This document shows, piece after piece, positions 7,123 to 13,389 of a stretch of DNA of 20,591 bases; positions within the stretch are counted from its first letter, which is position 1, and every line of letters begins with the position of its first letter. The notes beneath the pieces were generated by a model. It was not told the origin of the DNA. It did not search any database and saw only the letters and a program-made list of their open reading frames with translations. The DNA lies in the NCBI GenBank assembly GCA_044223975.1, contig JBGALI010000036.1, forward strand, positions 1 through 20,591. The letters run 5' to 3'. Source of the DNA: CAZCPB01 sp044223975. Lineage in GTDB: Bacteria; Planctomycetota; Phycisphaerae; Phycisphaerales; UBA1924. The translations under genes and the position numbers were made by a program.

Positions 7123-8484
7123 CTACCCCGCCTTTACCGCCCCGCGCCCCACGCTGTAGTACGTGAACCCCATCTCCCGCATCTGCTGCGGGCGGTAGAG
7201 GTTGCGGCCGTCGAAGATCACGCGTGCCTTCAGCGTCTTGCCCAATCGCTCCCAGTCGGGGCTCTTGAACTCGTCCCAGTCGGTGCACACCACCAGCGCA
7301 TCGGCGCCGCTGGCGGCCTCGTACATGTCGGGAACGACGCGTGCCGCGGGGCCGAGCTCCTTGGCGGCGTTGTCGGCGGCGACGGGGTCAAAGGCCTTGA
7401 CGGTCGCGCCGAAGCCCACCGCCTTGCGGATCAACGTCAGCGCCGGCGCCTCGCGGATGTCGTCGGTGCGCGGCTTGAAGGACAGGCCCCAGAAGGCCAG
7501 CGACCGCCCCGAAAGCGCGTTGGCCCCCTTGCCCTCACCGCCCTTGAAGTGGGCCTGGATCTTCTCGAAGAAACGGTCGCGCTGCTTCTGGTTCACCGCG
7601 TGCACGGCCTTGCTCAGCGTCGCTTCCATGCCCGCCTTGTCGCCCATCATGATGCAGGCCAGCGTGTCCTTCGGGAAGCACGAGCCGCCGTAGCCGAGGC
7701 CGGGGTACAGGAACTGGTGCCCGATCCTTTTGTCGGCGCACATGCCCTCGCGGACCTTGGCGATGTCGGCGCCGTAGGCCTCGCAGAGGTTGGCCATCTC
7801 GTTGATGAAGCTGATCTTGGTCGCCAGGAAGTTGTTGCTGGCGTACTTCACCATCTCGCTCGAGAGAATGTCCATGATGTAGATGGGGTGCCCGTTGCGG
7901 ACGAAGGGGTCGTAGAGATCGCGGAAGAACTGTGCCGCGCCTTCGTCCTCGACGCCGCACACCACGCGGTCGGGCTTGTTGAAGTCGTTGATCGCGTCCC
8001 CTTCCTTCAGGAACTCGGGGTTGTCGGCGATGTGGAACTTGAAGGCCGGTCCCAGGCGATCGCGGATGCGGTCGCGGACGGCGATGGTGGTGCCCACGGG
8101 CACGGTGCTCTTCACGACCACCACGGGGGCGCGGAGGCCGGGGGTGCGGAGTTTGAACGAATCGGCGATGTCGTCGGTGGCGCCCATCACGTACGAGAGA
8201 TCCGTGTGCCCGCGCTCGTCGCTGGGGGTGCCGACGCAGATGAAGACCGAGTCGGCATCGGCGTAGGCCTCGCGCTTGTCGAGGGTGAACTTCAGCCGCC
8301 CGGCCTTGATGTTCCGCTCCATCAGCTCTTCGAGCCCCGGCTCATAGATCGGGCACTGGCCCTTCTTGAGGAGCTCGATCTTGCGGGGATCAACGTCCAA
8401 GCACGTGACGGCGTTCCCCGTGTTCGAGAAGCAGACTCCCGTCACCAGCCCCACGTACCCCGTGCCCACCATGGTCAGTCGCAT
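7123..8484 (-). CDS. ugd: UDP-glucose 6-dehydrogenase
   Basis: Oxidises UDP-glucose to UDP-glucuronate with two NAD+ in the cytoplasm, feeding surface polysaccharide precursors. The Rossmann NAD-binding loop is GTGYVG at 7-12. VFICVGTPSDERG follows, and the catalytic cysteine is Cys269 in GGSCFPKD. The central helix (EMVKYASNNFLATKISFINEMANLCE) and C-terminal nucleotide-binding domain (AFWGLSFKPRTDDIREAPAL) are complete in 453 residues. The ATG at 8484 is preferred over the in-frame ATG at 8523: AAGGAAG sits 6 nt upstream and the protein then begins at the first beta strand. No glycosyltransferase or capsule cluster lies alongside; asnB, which often occurs in such clusters, is about 5 kb away. 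Confidence 0.96.
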   Translation of the reverse strand: MRLTMVGTGYVGLVTGVCFSNTGNAVTCLDVDPRKIELLKKGQCPIYEPGLEELMERNIKAGRLKFTLDKREAYADADSVFICVGTPSDERGHTDLSYVMGATDDIADSFKLRTPGLRAPVVVVKSTVPVGTTIAVRDRIRDRLGPAFKFHIADNPEFLKEGDAINDFNKPDRVVCGVEDEGAAQFFRDLYDPFVRNGHPIYIMDILSSEMVKYASNNFLATKISFINEMANLCEAYGADIAKVREGMCADKRIGHQFLYPGLGYGGSCFPKDTLACIMMGDKAGMEATLSKAVHAVNQKQRDRFFEKIQAHFKGGEGKGANALSGRSLAFWGLSFKPRTDDIREAPALTLIRKAVGFGATVKAFDPVAADNAAKELGPAARVVPDMYEAASGADALVVCTDWDEFKSPDWERLGKTLKARVIFDGRNLYRPQQMREMGFTYYSVGRGAVKAG

Positions 8485-8553
8485 GCGTCGCTTCCTTGGA
8501 ACTGCTGCCGCGCTCGGGGCCATCCGGGGCCCCGGGCCAGAAGCCGGAGGGTA
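8485..8553 (-). promoter_or_regulatory. ugd leader: -10 box and Shine-Dalgarno
   Basis: Minus-strand TACCCT (8553-8548) would start transcription near 8541, leaving an approximately 57-nt leader. AAGGAAG sits 6 nt before the ATG at 8484. This is a leadered gene, in contrast to many neighbours. Confidence 0.45.
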
Positions 8554-8587
8554 GCGTGGACGGTGCCCGCGGTGCGAGCGGGGCCCC

Positions 8588-8602
8588 TACGCTGGCCCAC
8601 CC
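8588..8602 (+). promoter_or_regulatory. -10 box before the methyltransferase gene at 8603
   Basis: TACGCT (8588-8593) lies 9 nt before the ATG, giving a predicted leader of zero to a few bases. The box diverges from the ugd promoter within 118 bp. Confidence 0.42.
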
Positions 8603-9502
8603 ATGAGCCCCCCCTCCGCGCCAGCCGCCAAGCGTTCCAAAGCAATCCTCCCGCCCCTGACCGCCCGCACAGCCGACCCGCACGTGCTCTACGAGTGGTC
8701 GGTGCAGGATGTCGAGGCCGAGATCGACTTCGTCGACGAGGAGTTCAAGAAGCTCCGCGGCAGGCGCGCCGTGCGCCTCCGAGAGGACTTCTGCGGCACG
8801 GCGAACACCAGCTGCGAGTGGGTGCGCCGCCGCCCCTCCAACACCGCCGTGGGGCTCGACCTGCACGGGGAGACGCTGGATTGGGGCCGGCGCCACCATC
8901 TCGCCCGCCTCACGCCCGCGCAGCAGAAGCGCATCACGCTGCTCGAACGCAACGTCCTGAACCCCGGTCCCGGCGGCGGACGCATGGACTGCATCCTGGC
9001 GATGAACTTCTCCTGGTGGATCTTCAAGCAGCGCTCCCTGCTGAAGCGCTACTTCCGCAGCGTGCGTTCCTCGCTCGCACGCGACGGGGTCTTCTTCATG
9101 GACATCTGCGGCGGCTGGGAGTGCCAGAAGCAGCACCGCGAGGTGCGGCGGCTTTCGCTCCCCGGGCGGCTTGCCGCCACGGCCGACGGCGGCGGCACGC
9201 GGGGCGGCAAGTTCACCTACATCTGGCAGCAGGCCTCCTTCAACCCCATCTCGAATGAAGCCCTCTGCCGCATCCATTTCAACTTCCCCGACGGCACCAA
9301 GCTCCGCCGCGCCTTCGAGTACGACTGGCGGATCTGGACCCTGCGCGAGGCCCGCGAACTCCTCGCCGAGGCCGGCTTCTCACGCTCCACGGTCTACTGG
9401 GAAGGCGACGACGGCAAGGGCGGAGGCAACGGGGACTTCAGAGCCTCCGAGGTCGGGGAAGACTGCGCCAGCTTCATCGCGTGGATCGCGGCCGAGCGGT
9501 GA
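8603..9502 (+). CDS. Class I SAM-dependent methyltransferase, substrate unknown
   Basis: Likely transfers a methyl group from S-adenosylmethionine to an unidentified small molecule or macromolecule. Motif I is the EDFCGTANTSCEW stretch at 61-73, followed by an acidic second strand (TAVGLDLHGE, 81-90) and a post-motif CILAMNFSWWIF segment, as in this poorly characterised family. The protein is 299 residues with a basic, probably disordered N-terminus of about 20 residues. A glycine-rich insertion near the C-terminus (EGDDGKGGGNGDF) is probably a loop. The ATG has TACGCT 9 nt upstream and no Shine-Dalgarno sequence. The stop codon lies at the beginning of an octamer repeat. It does not appear to be in an operon. 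Confidence 0.82.
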   Translation: MSPPSAPAAKRSKAILPPLTARTADPHVLYEWSVQDVEAEIDFVDEEFKKLRGRRAVRLREDFCGTANTSCEWVRRRPSNTAVGLDLHGETLDWGRRHHLARLTPAQQKRITLLERNVLNPGPGGGRMDCILAMNFSWWIFKQRSLLKRYFRSVRSSLARDGVFFMDICGGWECQKQHREVRRLSLPGRLAATADGGGTRGGKFTYIWQQASFNPISNEALCRIHFNFPDGTKLRRAFEYDWRIWTLREARELLAEAGFSRSTVYWEGDDGKGGGNGDFRASEVGEDCASFIAWIAAER

Positions 9503-9540
9503 GCGGGTGAGACGGTGAGAAGATGAGACGGTGAAACGGT
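9501..9540. repeat. Five tandem octamers, consensus GAGACGGT
   Basis: Five consecutive 8-nt units begin at 9501, 9509, 9517, 9525 and 9533: GAGCGGGT, GAGACGGT, GAGAAGAT, GAGACGGT and GAAACGGT. The TGA of the preceding methyltransferase gene (9500-9502) runs into the first unit. Confidence 0.8.
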
Positions 9541-9562
9541 GAGCGACGAGCCCGAAGCGCCA

Positions 9563-9578
9563 GCGAGGGACTCCTCGC
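9563..9578. repeat. Short hairpin in repeat-rich intergenic DNA
   Basis: GCGAGG and CCTCGC (9563-9568 and 9573-9578) enclose a 4-nt loop. It lies between the octamer array and the third asnB-type repeat arm, and could serve as a weak terminator for the methyltransferase gene. Confidence 0.4.
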
Positions 9579-9584
9579 GTCCGG

Positions 9585-9612
9585 CGAACCCCGACCGTAA
9601 GAGAGTGGGCCT
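9585..9612. repeat. Third copy of the asnB palindrome arm
   Basis: Matches the arm at 1771-1798 at 24 of 28 positions. It shows the sequence inside asnB belongs to a dispersed family. Here it is a single arm with no inverted partner nearby. Confidence 0.75.
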
Positions 9613-9631
9613 CTTGGCCTAGCGTGCGTCA

Positions 9632-9676
9632 ATGTCCGTGTGCCCGGAGTGCGGGAAGCAGCCCGAGGCGCGGTAG
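9632..9676 (+). pseudogene. Possible remnant of a zinc-ribbon gene 3' end
   Basis: A 14-codon frame reads MSVCPECGKQPEAR then stop. It shares an 18-nt identical stretch with the CPECG-coding end of the following gene (9638-9655 against 10121-10138). It may be the last codons of a deleted paralogue. Shared codon preference could also create the identity. Its TAG forms part of the TAGACT box of the next gene. Confidence 0.35.
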
Positions 9677-9685
9677 ACTGCGCGG
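9674..9685 (+). promoter_or_regulatory. -10 box for leaderless start at 9686
   Basis: TAGACT (9674-9679) lies exactly 6 nt before a GTG start. This spacing is also the main support for choosing that GTG. Confidence 0.55.
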
Positions 9686-10156
9686 GTGGGAAGCACGCGC
9701 GACAACCTCAAGCGAAGAGTCCGCAAGACGGTGAAATGGGGCGGCGCGGGGCTCACCGTGCTTCTGCTGGTGGTGTGGATTGGGAGCGGGTGGTTCTACG
9801 TCACCTGCGGGCTTCAATCGCGAGATGAGCTCGGGTTGGCCTATGGTGGGAACTCATATTCCCCGGCCATGGGCATCACGCACGTGGTGGATAACGGCTG
9901 GAGGTACGGGCCTTTGCGCTCACCCGAAATCTTTTGGGAAATCAATTGGTCCGCGGTGTGGCCCGATCCGTACTTCAGCGTCCCCCTCTGGCCCGCGGTC
10001 CTCCTCTCTCTCCTCGCCACCGCCGCGGCATGGAGAGCCGACTTGAAATACCTCCGCCGCGTCCGCGAGGGCGCGTGCGCCGGGTGCGGCTACGACCGGG
10101 CCGGGCTTGCGGCGGGCGCGGTGTGCCCGGAGTGCGGGGCGGCCCCGACTGCGTGA
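9686..10156 (+). CDS. Two-helix membrane protein with C-terminal zinc ribbon
   Basis: Function unknown. Hydrophobic segments at about 19-41 and 99-117 flank a roughly 55-residue aromatic-rich segment probably outside the cytoplasm. The C-terminal tail carries a zinc-ribbon pattern with Cys131, Cys134, Cys147 and Cys150 in CAGCGYDRAG...CPECG. Many small planctomycete membrane proteins have this tail. The 156-residue protein starts at GTG 9686, with a TAGACT box 6 nt upstream. It lies between gene remnants and the left REP hairpin array. The protein at 11231-11797 shares the architecture but little sequence outside the ribbon. Confidence 0.78.
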   Translation: MGSTRDNLKRRVRKTVKWGGAGLTVLLLVVWIGSGWFYVTCGLQSRDELGLAYGGNSYSPAMGITHVVDNGWRYGPLRSPEIFWEINWSAVWPDPYFSVPLWPAVLLSLLATAAAWRADLKYLRRVREGACAGCGYDRAGLAAGAVCPECGAAPTA

Positions 10157-10160
10157 CGTC

Positions 10161-10303
10161 CCCGTCTTCAGCCCGCTTCAGCGGGCTTGCTCGCTCGTAG
10201 GCCACGCATTCATGCGTGGTACAACGGCGCGTGCGTGTCGTTCCCCTGTCTTGAGATTCCGTCAGCCCGTTTCAACGGGCTTCCCGTTCTCCCGCCTTCA
10301 GGC
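10161..10303. repeat. Left REP hairpin array, TTCA loops
   Basis: Four palindromes share the loop TTCA on the plus strand: stems 10170-10176/10181-10187, 10202-10208/10213-10219 and 10264-10270/10275-10281 (7 bp each), and a 3-bp stem at 10294-10303. GTAG (10197-10200), the usual REP foot, stands just before the second. The unit recurs in inverted orientation at 10774-10920, on the other side of the RAYT gene. Confidence 0.9.
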
Positions 10304-10331
10304 ACCCGAACATCCGCGCGACCTCACGTGA

Positions 10332-10343
10332 TAATCTGGATCG
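10332..10343 (+). promoter_or_regulatory. -10 box upstream of the RAYT gene
   Basis: TAATCT (10332-10337) is followed by 6 nt and then ATC in the RAYT frame. In the leaderless genes nearby, ATG or GTG occupies this position. Confidence 0.5.
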
Positions 10344-10355
10344 ATCCCCCGCAAC

Positions 10356-10808
10356 GTGTACTGGGAAATCTACCTGCACTTCGTGTGGCGCACCAAGGAC
10401 AGCATGCCGCTTCTCACGCCGCGCATCGAACCGATCGCGCACAAGTACCTCGTCCATCGCGCCCTTGAAACAGCAGGCTGCATCGTCCACGCGGTCGGCG
10501 GGATCGAAGACCACGTTCACATGGCGGTGTCGCTGCCGCCGACCGTCGAGATCACCGCATGGATCGGCGAACTCAAGGGCGCCACTTCGCACCACGTGAA
10601 CCACGGAAACGCCGGCCGCGGCACGCTCGCGTGGCAGACAGGGTACGGCGTTGTCTCTTTCGGCAAGGGCGACCTGCCCTGGGTTGTCGATTACGTCAAT
10701 GGCCAGCGCGAGCATCACAACGCCGGGCGTGCGCTCGACCGCCTCGAGCGGATCATGCAGGTTGAGATTCCAGCGCCTGAAGGCGGGTCGGCCGCGGAAG
10801 CCCGTTGA
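10356..10808 (+). CDS. REP-associated tyrosine transposase (RAYT, Y1/HUH)
   Basis: Single-strand DNA nicking enzyme of the IS200-like Y1 family, expected to recognise and mobilise the flanking REP hairpins. The HUH metal-binding motif is His53-Val-His55, and the likely nucleophile is Tyr113 in DYVNGQREHH. The N-terminus YWEIYLHFVWRTK matches RAYT proteins, and 150 residues is a normal length. I use the GTG at 10356, but the frame continues upstream as I-P-R-N-V-Y-W, and the ATC at 10344 stands where a leaderless start would be. The last dozen codons run into the right hairpin array, and the TGA stop lies within a TGAA loop. The gene appears intact unless the ATC start reduces expression. Confidence 0.9.
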   Translation: MYWEIYLHFVWRTKDSMPLLTPRIEPIAHKYLVHRALETAGCIVHAVGGIEDHVHMAVSLPPTVEITAWIGELKGATSHHVNHGNAGRGTLAWQTGYGVVSFGKGDLPWVVDYVNGQREHHNAGRALDRLERIMQVEIPAPEGGSAAEAR

Positions 10809-10920
10809 AACGGGCTGGAAATGCGGGGAACGGGAAGACGGGGTTGGCCGCCCGTACACCACCGCTGAAGCGGTGGCCTACAAGCGAGCAAGCCCGCTGA
10901 AGCGGGCTGAAGAAGGGGCG
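10774..10920. repeat. Right REP hairpin array, inverted copy
   Basis: Mirror image of the left array, so loops read TGAA on the plus strand. Stems are 10774-10777/10782-10785, 10799-10805/10810-10816, 10859-10865/10870-10876 and 10891-10897/10902-10908. The third stem differs in sequence from its left counterpart but pairs perfectly. CTAC, the complement of GTAG, follows it at 10878-10881. Confidence 0.9.
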
Positions 10921-10921
10921 T

Positions 10922-11092
10922 GACAGCACCAACGCCACGGTCGTGAGCACCACGCAGTTCACATTGGACTTTGCGGGCGTGCTCCTGGGCTCGGCCGCGT
11001 TCGTCGAGGCCCCGTACCAGGACACGCAGGTGCAGAACTTTCAGGGCGGCCTTTGTGTGAGCGGGGGGAAGTGGTTCAGGGCGGCGGCGTAA
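10922..11092 (+). pseudogene. Orphan 3' gene fragment
   Basis: An open frame with strongly GC-ending codons encodes about 56 residues, including QFTLDFAGVLLGSAAFVEAP and ending FRAAA before TAA. No convincing start exists: the frame emerges directly from the right hairpin array, in which it meets a TGA at 10898. The codon pattern suggests real former coding sequence cut off by the REP/RAYT unit. I cannot name the parent protein. Together with 11093-11230, in which I see only a promoter, it forms the longest stretch without an intact gene. Confidence 0.5.
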
Positions 11093-11218
11093 AGAACGAT
11101 CGAACTGGCACTGGCAAAGTTCGGCATGGTGTATGGAGGAGGAACCGTCCCCCGCGGTACTTCCAGCCGCCCCGACTCGCCGTGCTGCGTGTCGAGGAGC
11201 CGCAACGGCGCCATTGGC

Positions 11219-11230
11219 TACCATCGCGAA
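11219..11230 (+). promoter_or_regulatory. -10 box for leaderless start at 11231
   Basis: TACCAT (11219-11224) lies exactly 6 nt before the ATG. There is no Shine-Dalgarno sequence at this start. Confidence 0.5.
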
Positions 11231-11797
11231 ATGACCGATCGAGCGTCGTGCCATCCCAACACCGCCCGGGCCGGCGGTCCGACACGGATCGGAAGCGTTC
11301 TCGAAGCGTCGGGCCGACGCGTCACGCTTCTTGATCCGGGTGTCAGTTGGCTCCTTGGCCGACACGAACAGATCGACAAGGCGACGCACGATCGCATCAT
11401 GGCGGAACTTGGCGTGGAGGCGAGCGCCGGGCGTCGCACCATTCTTCTTGGCATCGGGCTTGTCGCGCTGCTGTGCGTGCTGGTGGTGACGGGCATCGCC
11501 ATCGACATCGCGATCGAAGGACGATCGGCCTTCAAGGACCTTGTTGGTTCCCTGGTGTTCACCGGTCCCGCGTTCGTGATGACGGCGGCGGTCGGCGTCG
11601 TGCTGCCCATCGTGCGTGCCAGGAAGCGACGACTCGCCCGCACGACGGAGGTGATGCTCCGCAACGGGCACTGCCCGCACTGCGGGTATCGGATCGCAGA
11701 GGTACCGCGGCAGCCGGGAACCGGGCAGACGATTTGCCCGGAGTGCTCGTCGGCGTGGTTGCTCCCCCAGCGTGCCACCCCGTCGGTGAAGTCGTGA
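11231..11797 (+). CDS. Two-helix membrane protein with C-terminal zinc ribbon
   Basis: Function unknown. The 188-residue protein has a soluble N-terminal part of about 68 residues, hydrophobic segments at about 70-92 and 106-128, a basic stop-transfer sequence (RARKRRLAR), and a cytoplasmic zinc ribbon with Cys148, Cys151, Cys169 and Cys172 (CPHCGY...CPEC). The frame is open upstream to an ATG at 11126, but the ATG at 11231 has the leaderless -10 spacing and the upstream extension is not protein-like. Same architecture as the protein at 9686-10156, on the other side of the RAYT unit. It converges with the DUF1501 gene. Confidence 0.75.
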   Translation: MTDRASCHPNTARAGGPTRIGSVLEASGRRVTLLDPGVSWLLGRHEQIDKATHDRIMAELGVEASAGRRTILLGIGLVALLCVLVVTGIAIDIAIEGRSAFKDLVGSLVFTGPAFVMTAAVGVVLPIVRARKRRLARTTEVMLRNGHCPHCGYRIAEVPRQPGTGQTICPECSSAWLLPQRATPSVKS

Positions 11798-11853
11798 GAA
11801 CGCGAGCCGCTGCAGGTCGATTCGGTCCGGCTTTTCTTGCCGCGTCCGCTAGT

Positions 11854-11877
11854 GGGGTTAGCCGCGCTGCGGCCCCG
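11854..11877. terminator. Possible bidirectional terminator hairpin
   Basis: In the 95-nt gap between convergent genes, GCCGC (11861-11865) and GCGGC (11869-11873) pair across a 3-nt loop, extended by GGG (11855-11857) with CCC (11874-11876) across a bulge. It lacks a T-tract and may instead be a dispersed repeat. Confidence 0.35.
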
Positions 11878-11892
11878 CGTAAACGCTCGGAG

Positions 11893-13374
11893 TCACGCCA
11901 GGAGTATGGGGAACAGCTCCCCGTGCACGTCCGTGAGCCGGAAGTCGCGGCCCTGGAAGCGGTACGTCAGGCGCTTGTGATCGAGACCGAAGAGGTGGAG
12001 GATCGTCGCCTGCAGGTCGTGCACGTGCAGCGGGTCCTTGGCGATGTGGTAGCCGAGATCGTCGGTTGATCCGATCGTCTGGCCCCCCTTCACGCCGCCG
12101 CCGGCGAACCACATCGTGAAGGCGTGCGGGTGGTGGTCGCGGCCGAGGAACTTGCTCCCCGCCCGCTCCTCGTTCATGGGCGTGCGGCCGAACTCCCCGC
12201 CCCAGACCACCAGCGTGTCCTCGAGCATGCCGCGTTGCTTGAGGTCCTTGACGAGCGCGGCGCAGGCCTGATCGGTCTCCTTGCAGCGCTGGGGCAGGGA
12301 GTGCACGATGTCGTCGCCCGCGCCCGAGCCGTGGGAGTCCCAGCCGCGGTGGTAAAGCTGCACGCACCGCACGCCCCGCTCGACCAGGCGCCGGGCCAGC
12401 AGGCAGTTGGCGGCAAAGGACGGCTTGCCGGGCTCGACGCCGTACATGTCCAGCGTGTCCTTGGACTCCTTGGCGATCTCGAGGAGGTCGGGCACGCTCG
12501 ACTGCATCTTGTACGCCATCTCGGCGCTGGCGATGCGCGTGGCGATCTCGGGGTCGCCGACGTCGGAGAGATGCTGGGAGTTGAGATCGCGCAGGGCATC
12601 GAGCGAATCGCGCCGCACCGGGGCGGGCATGCCGGGCGGGTTGCTCGTGAACAGCACCGCGTCGCCCTTGCTGCGAAACTGCACGCCCTGGTAGTGCGTG
12701 GGCAGGAAGCCGCTCGACCAGCACGAGCAGCCGCCCGAGGGCTGCCCGCCGCCGGAGAGCAGCACGACAAAGCCGGGGAGGTTCTCGCACTCTGAGCCCA
12801 GCCCGTACGTGAGCCACGAGCCCATGCTGGGGCGGCCGATGCGTGCGAGCCCGGTGTTTATGAAGAGCTCGGCGGGGGCGTGGTTGAAGGCGTCGGTCTT
12901 GCACGAGCGCACGATGGCAATGTCGTCGGCGATGGTCTTGGTGAAGGGGAGAAGCTCGGAGATCTCCTGCCCGCTCTTGCCGCAGCGCTCGAACTTGTAC
13001 GGCGTGCCCAGCAGCTTGGGCGTGCCCTTGATGAACGCGAAGCGCTCGCCCTTCAAGTACTCCGGCGGGCAGTCCTTGTGGTCGAGCTCGACGAGCTTGG
13101 GCTTGTTGTCGAAGAGCTCAAGCTGCGAGGGCGCGCCGTTCATGAAGAGGTAGATGATCCGCTTGGCCTTGGCGGCGTAGTGGGGCGGCTTGGGGGCAAA
13201 GGGGTCGGTCCTTCCGCTGCGCGTCAGGCCGCGATCGTCGCCGCGGGCCCGCGAGGAGAGCATCGATGCGAAGGCGAGTGAGCCCATGCCGCAGACGCAG
13301 TCCCTGAAGAACTGGCGCCGGGTCTGGGCGAGGAGCGGATCGGTGGTGGGGGTGAAGTCAGGCGTGGGGGACAT
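11893..13374 (-). CDS. DUF1501 protein, Tat-exported
   Basis: Member of the DUF1501 family, related in fold to sulfatases and alkaline phosphatases; its substrate is not established. A twin-arginine signal is visible at Arg19-Arg20 (TRRQFFRDCVCGMGSLAFASML), so export in a folded state is likely. Characteristic stretches include RIIYLFMNGAPSQLELFDNKP, RPSMGSWLTYGLGSECENLPGFVVL, DSHGSGAGDDIV, LVVWGGEFGRTP and GRDHHPHAFTMWFAGGG, with the conserved Asp/His residues expected for metal binding. The 493-residue length is typical. It starts 15 nt after the stop of the PSD1 gene on the same strand. This DUF1549/DUF1553-DUF1501 pair recurs throughout planctomycetes and suggests a joint periplasmic function. 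Confidence 0.93.
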   Translation of the reverse strand: MSPTPDFTPTTDPLLAQTRRQFFRDCVCGMGSLAFASMLSSRARGDDRGLTRSGRTDPFAPKPPHYAAKAKRIIYLFMNGAPSQLELFDNKPKLVELDHKDCPPEYLKGERFAFIKGTPKLLGTPYKFERCGKSGQEISELLPFTKTIADDIAIVRSCKTDAFNHAPAELFINTGLARIGRPSMGSWLTYGLGSECENLPGFVVLLSGGGQPSGGCSCWSSGFLPTHYQGVQFRSKGDAVLFTSNPPGMPAPVRRDSLDALRDLNSQHLSDVGDPEIATRIASAEMAYKMQSSVPDLLEIAKESKDTLDMYGVEPGKPSFAANCLLARRLVERGVRCVQLYHRGWDSHGSGAGDDIVHSLPQRCKETDQACAALVKDLKQRGMLEDTLVVWGGEFGRTPMNEERAGSKFLGRDHHPHAFTMWFAGGGVKGGQTIGSTDDLGYHIAKDPLHVHDLQATILHLFGLDHKRLTYRFQGRDFRLTDVHGELFPILLA

Positions 13375-13389
13375 GGCGGGCGCCTTGGG

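Noticed and set aside
7549..9258. Long plus-strand open frame of about 570 codons
   Set aside because: It is antisense to ugd and then out of frame with the SAM methyltransferase, both of which have clear family motifs.
10161..10920. CRISPR array
   Set aside because: The repeated units are palindromes with different stems and irregular spacing in mirror orientation around a RAYT gene; there are no uniform repeats and spacers.
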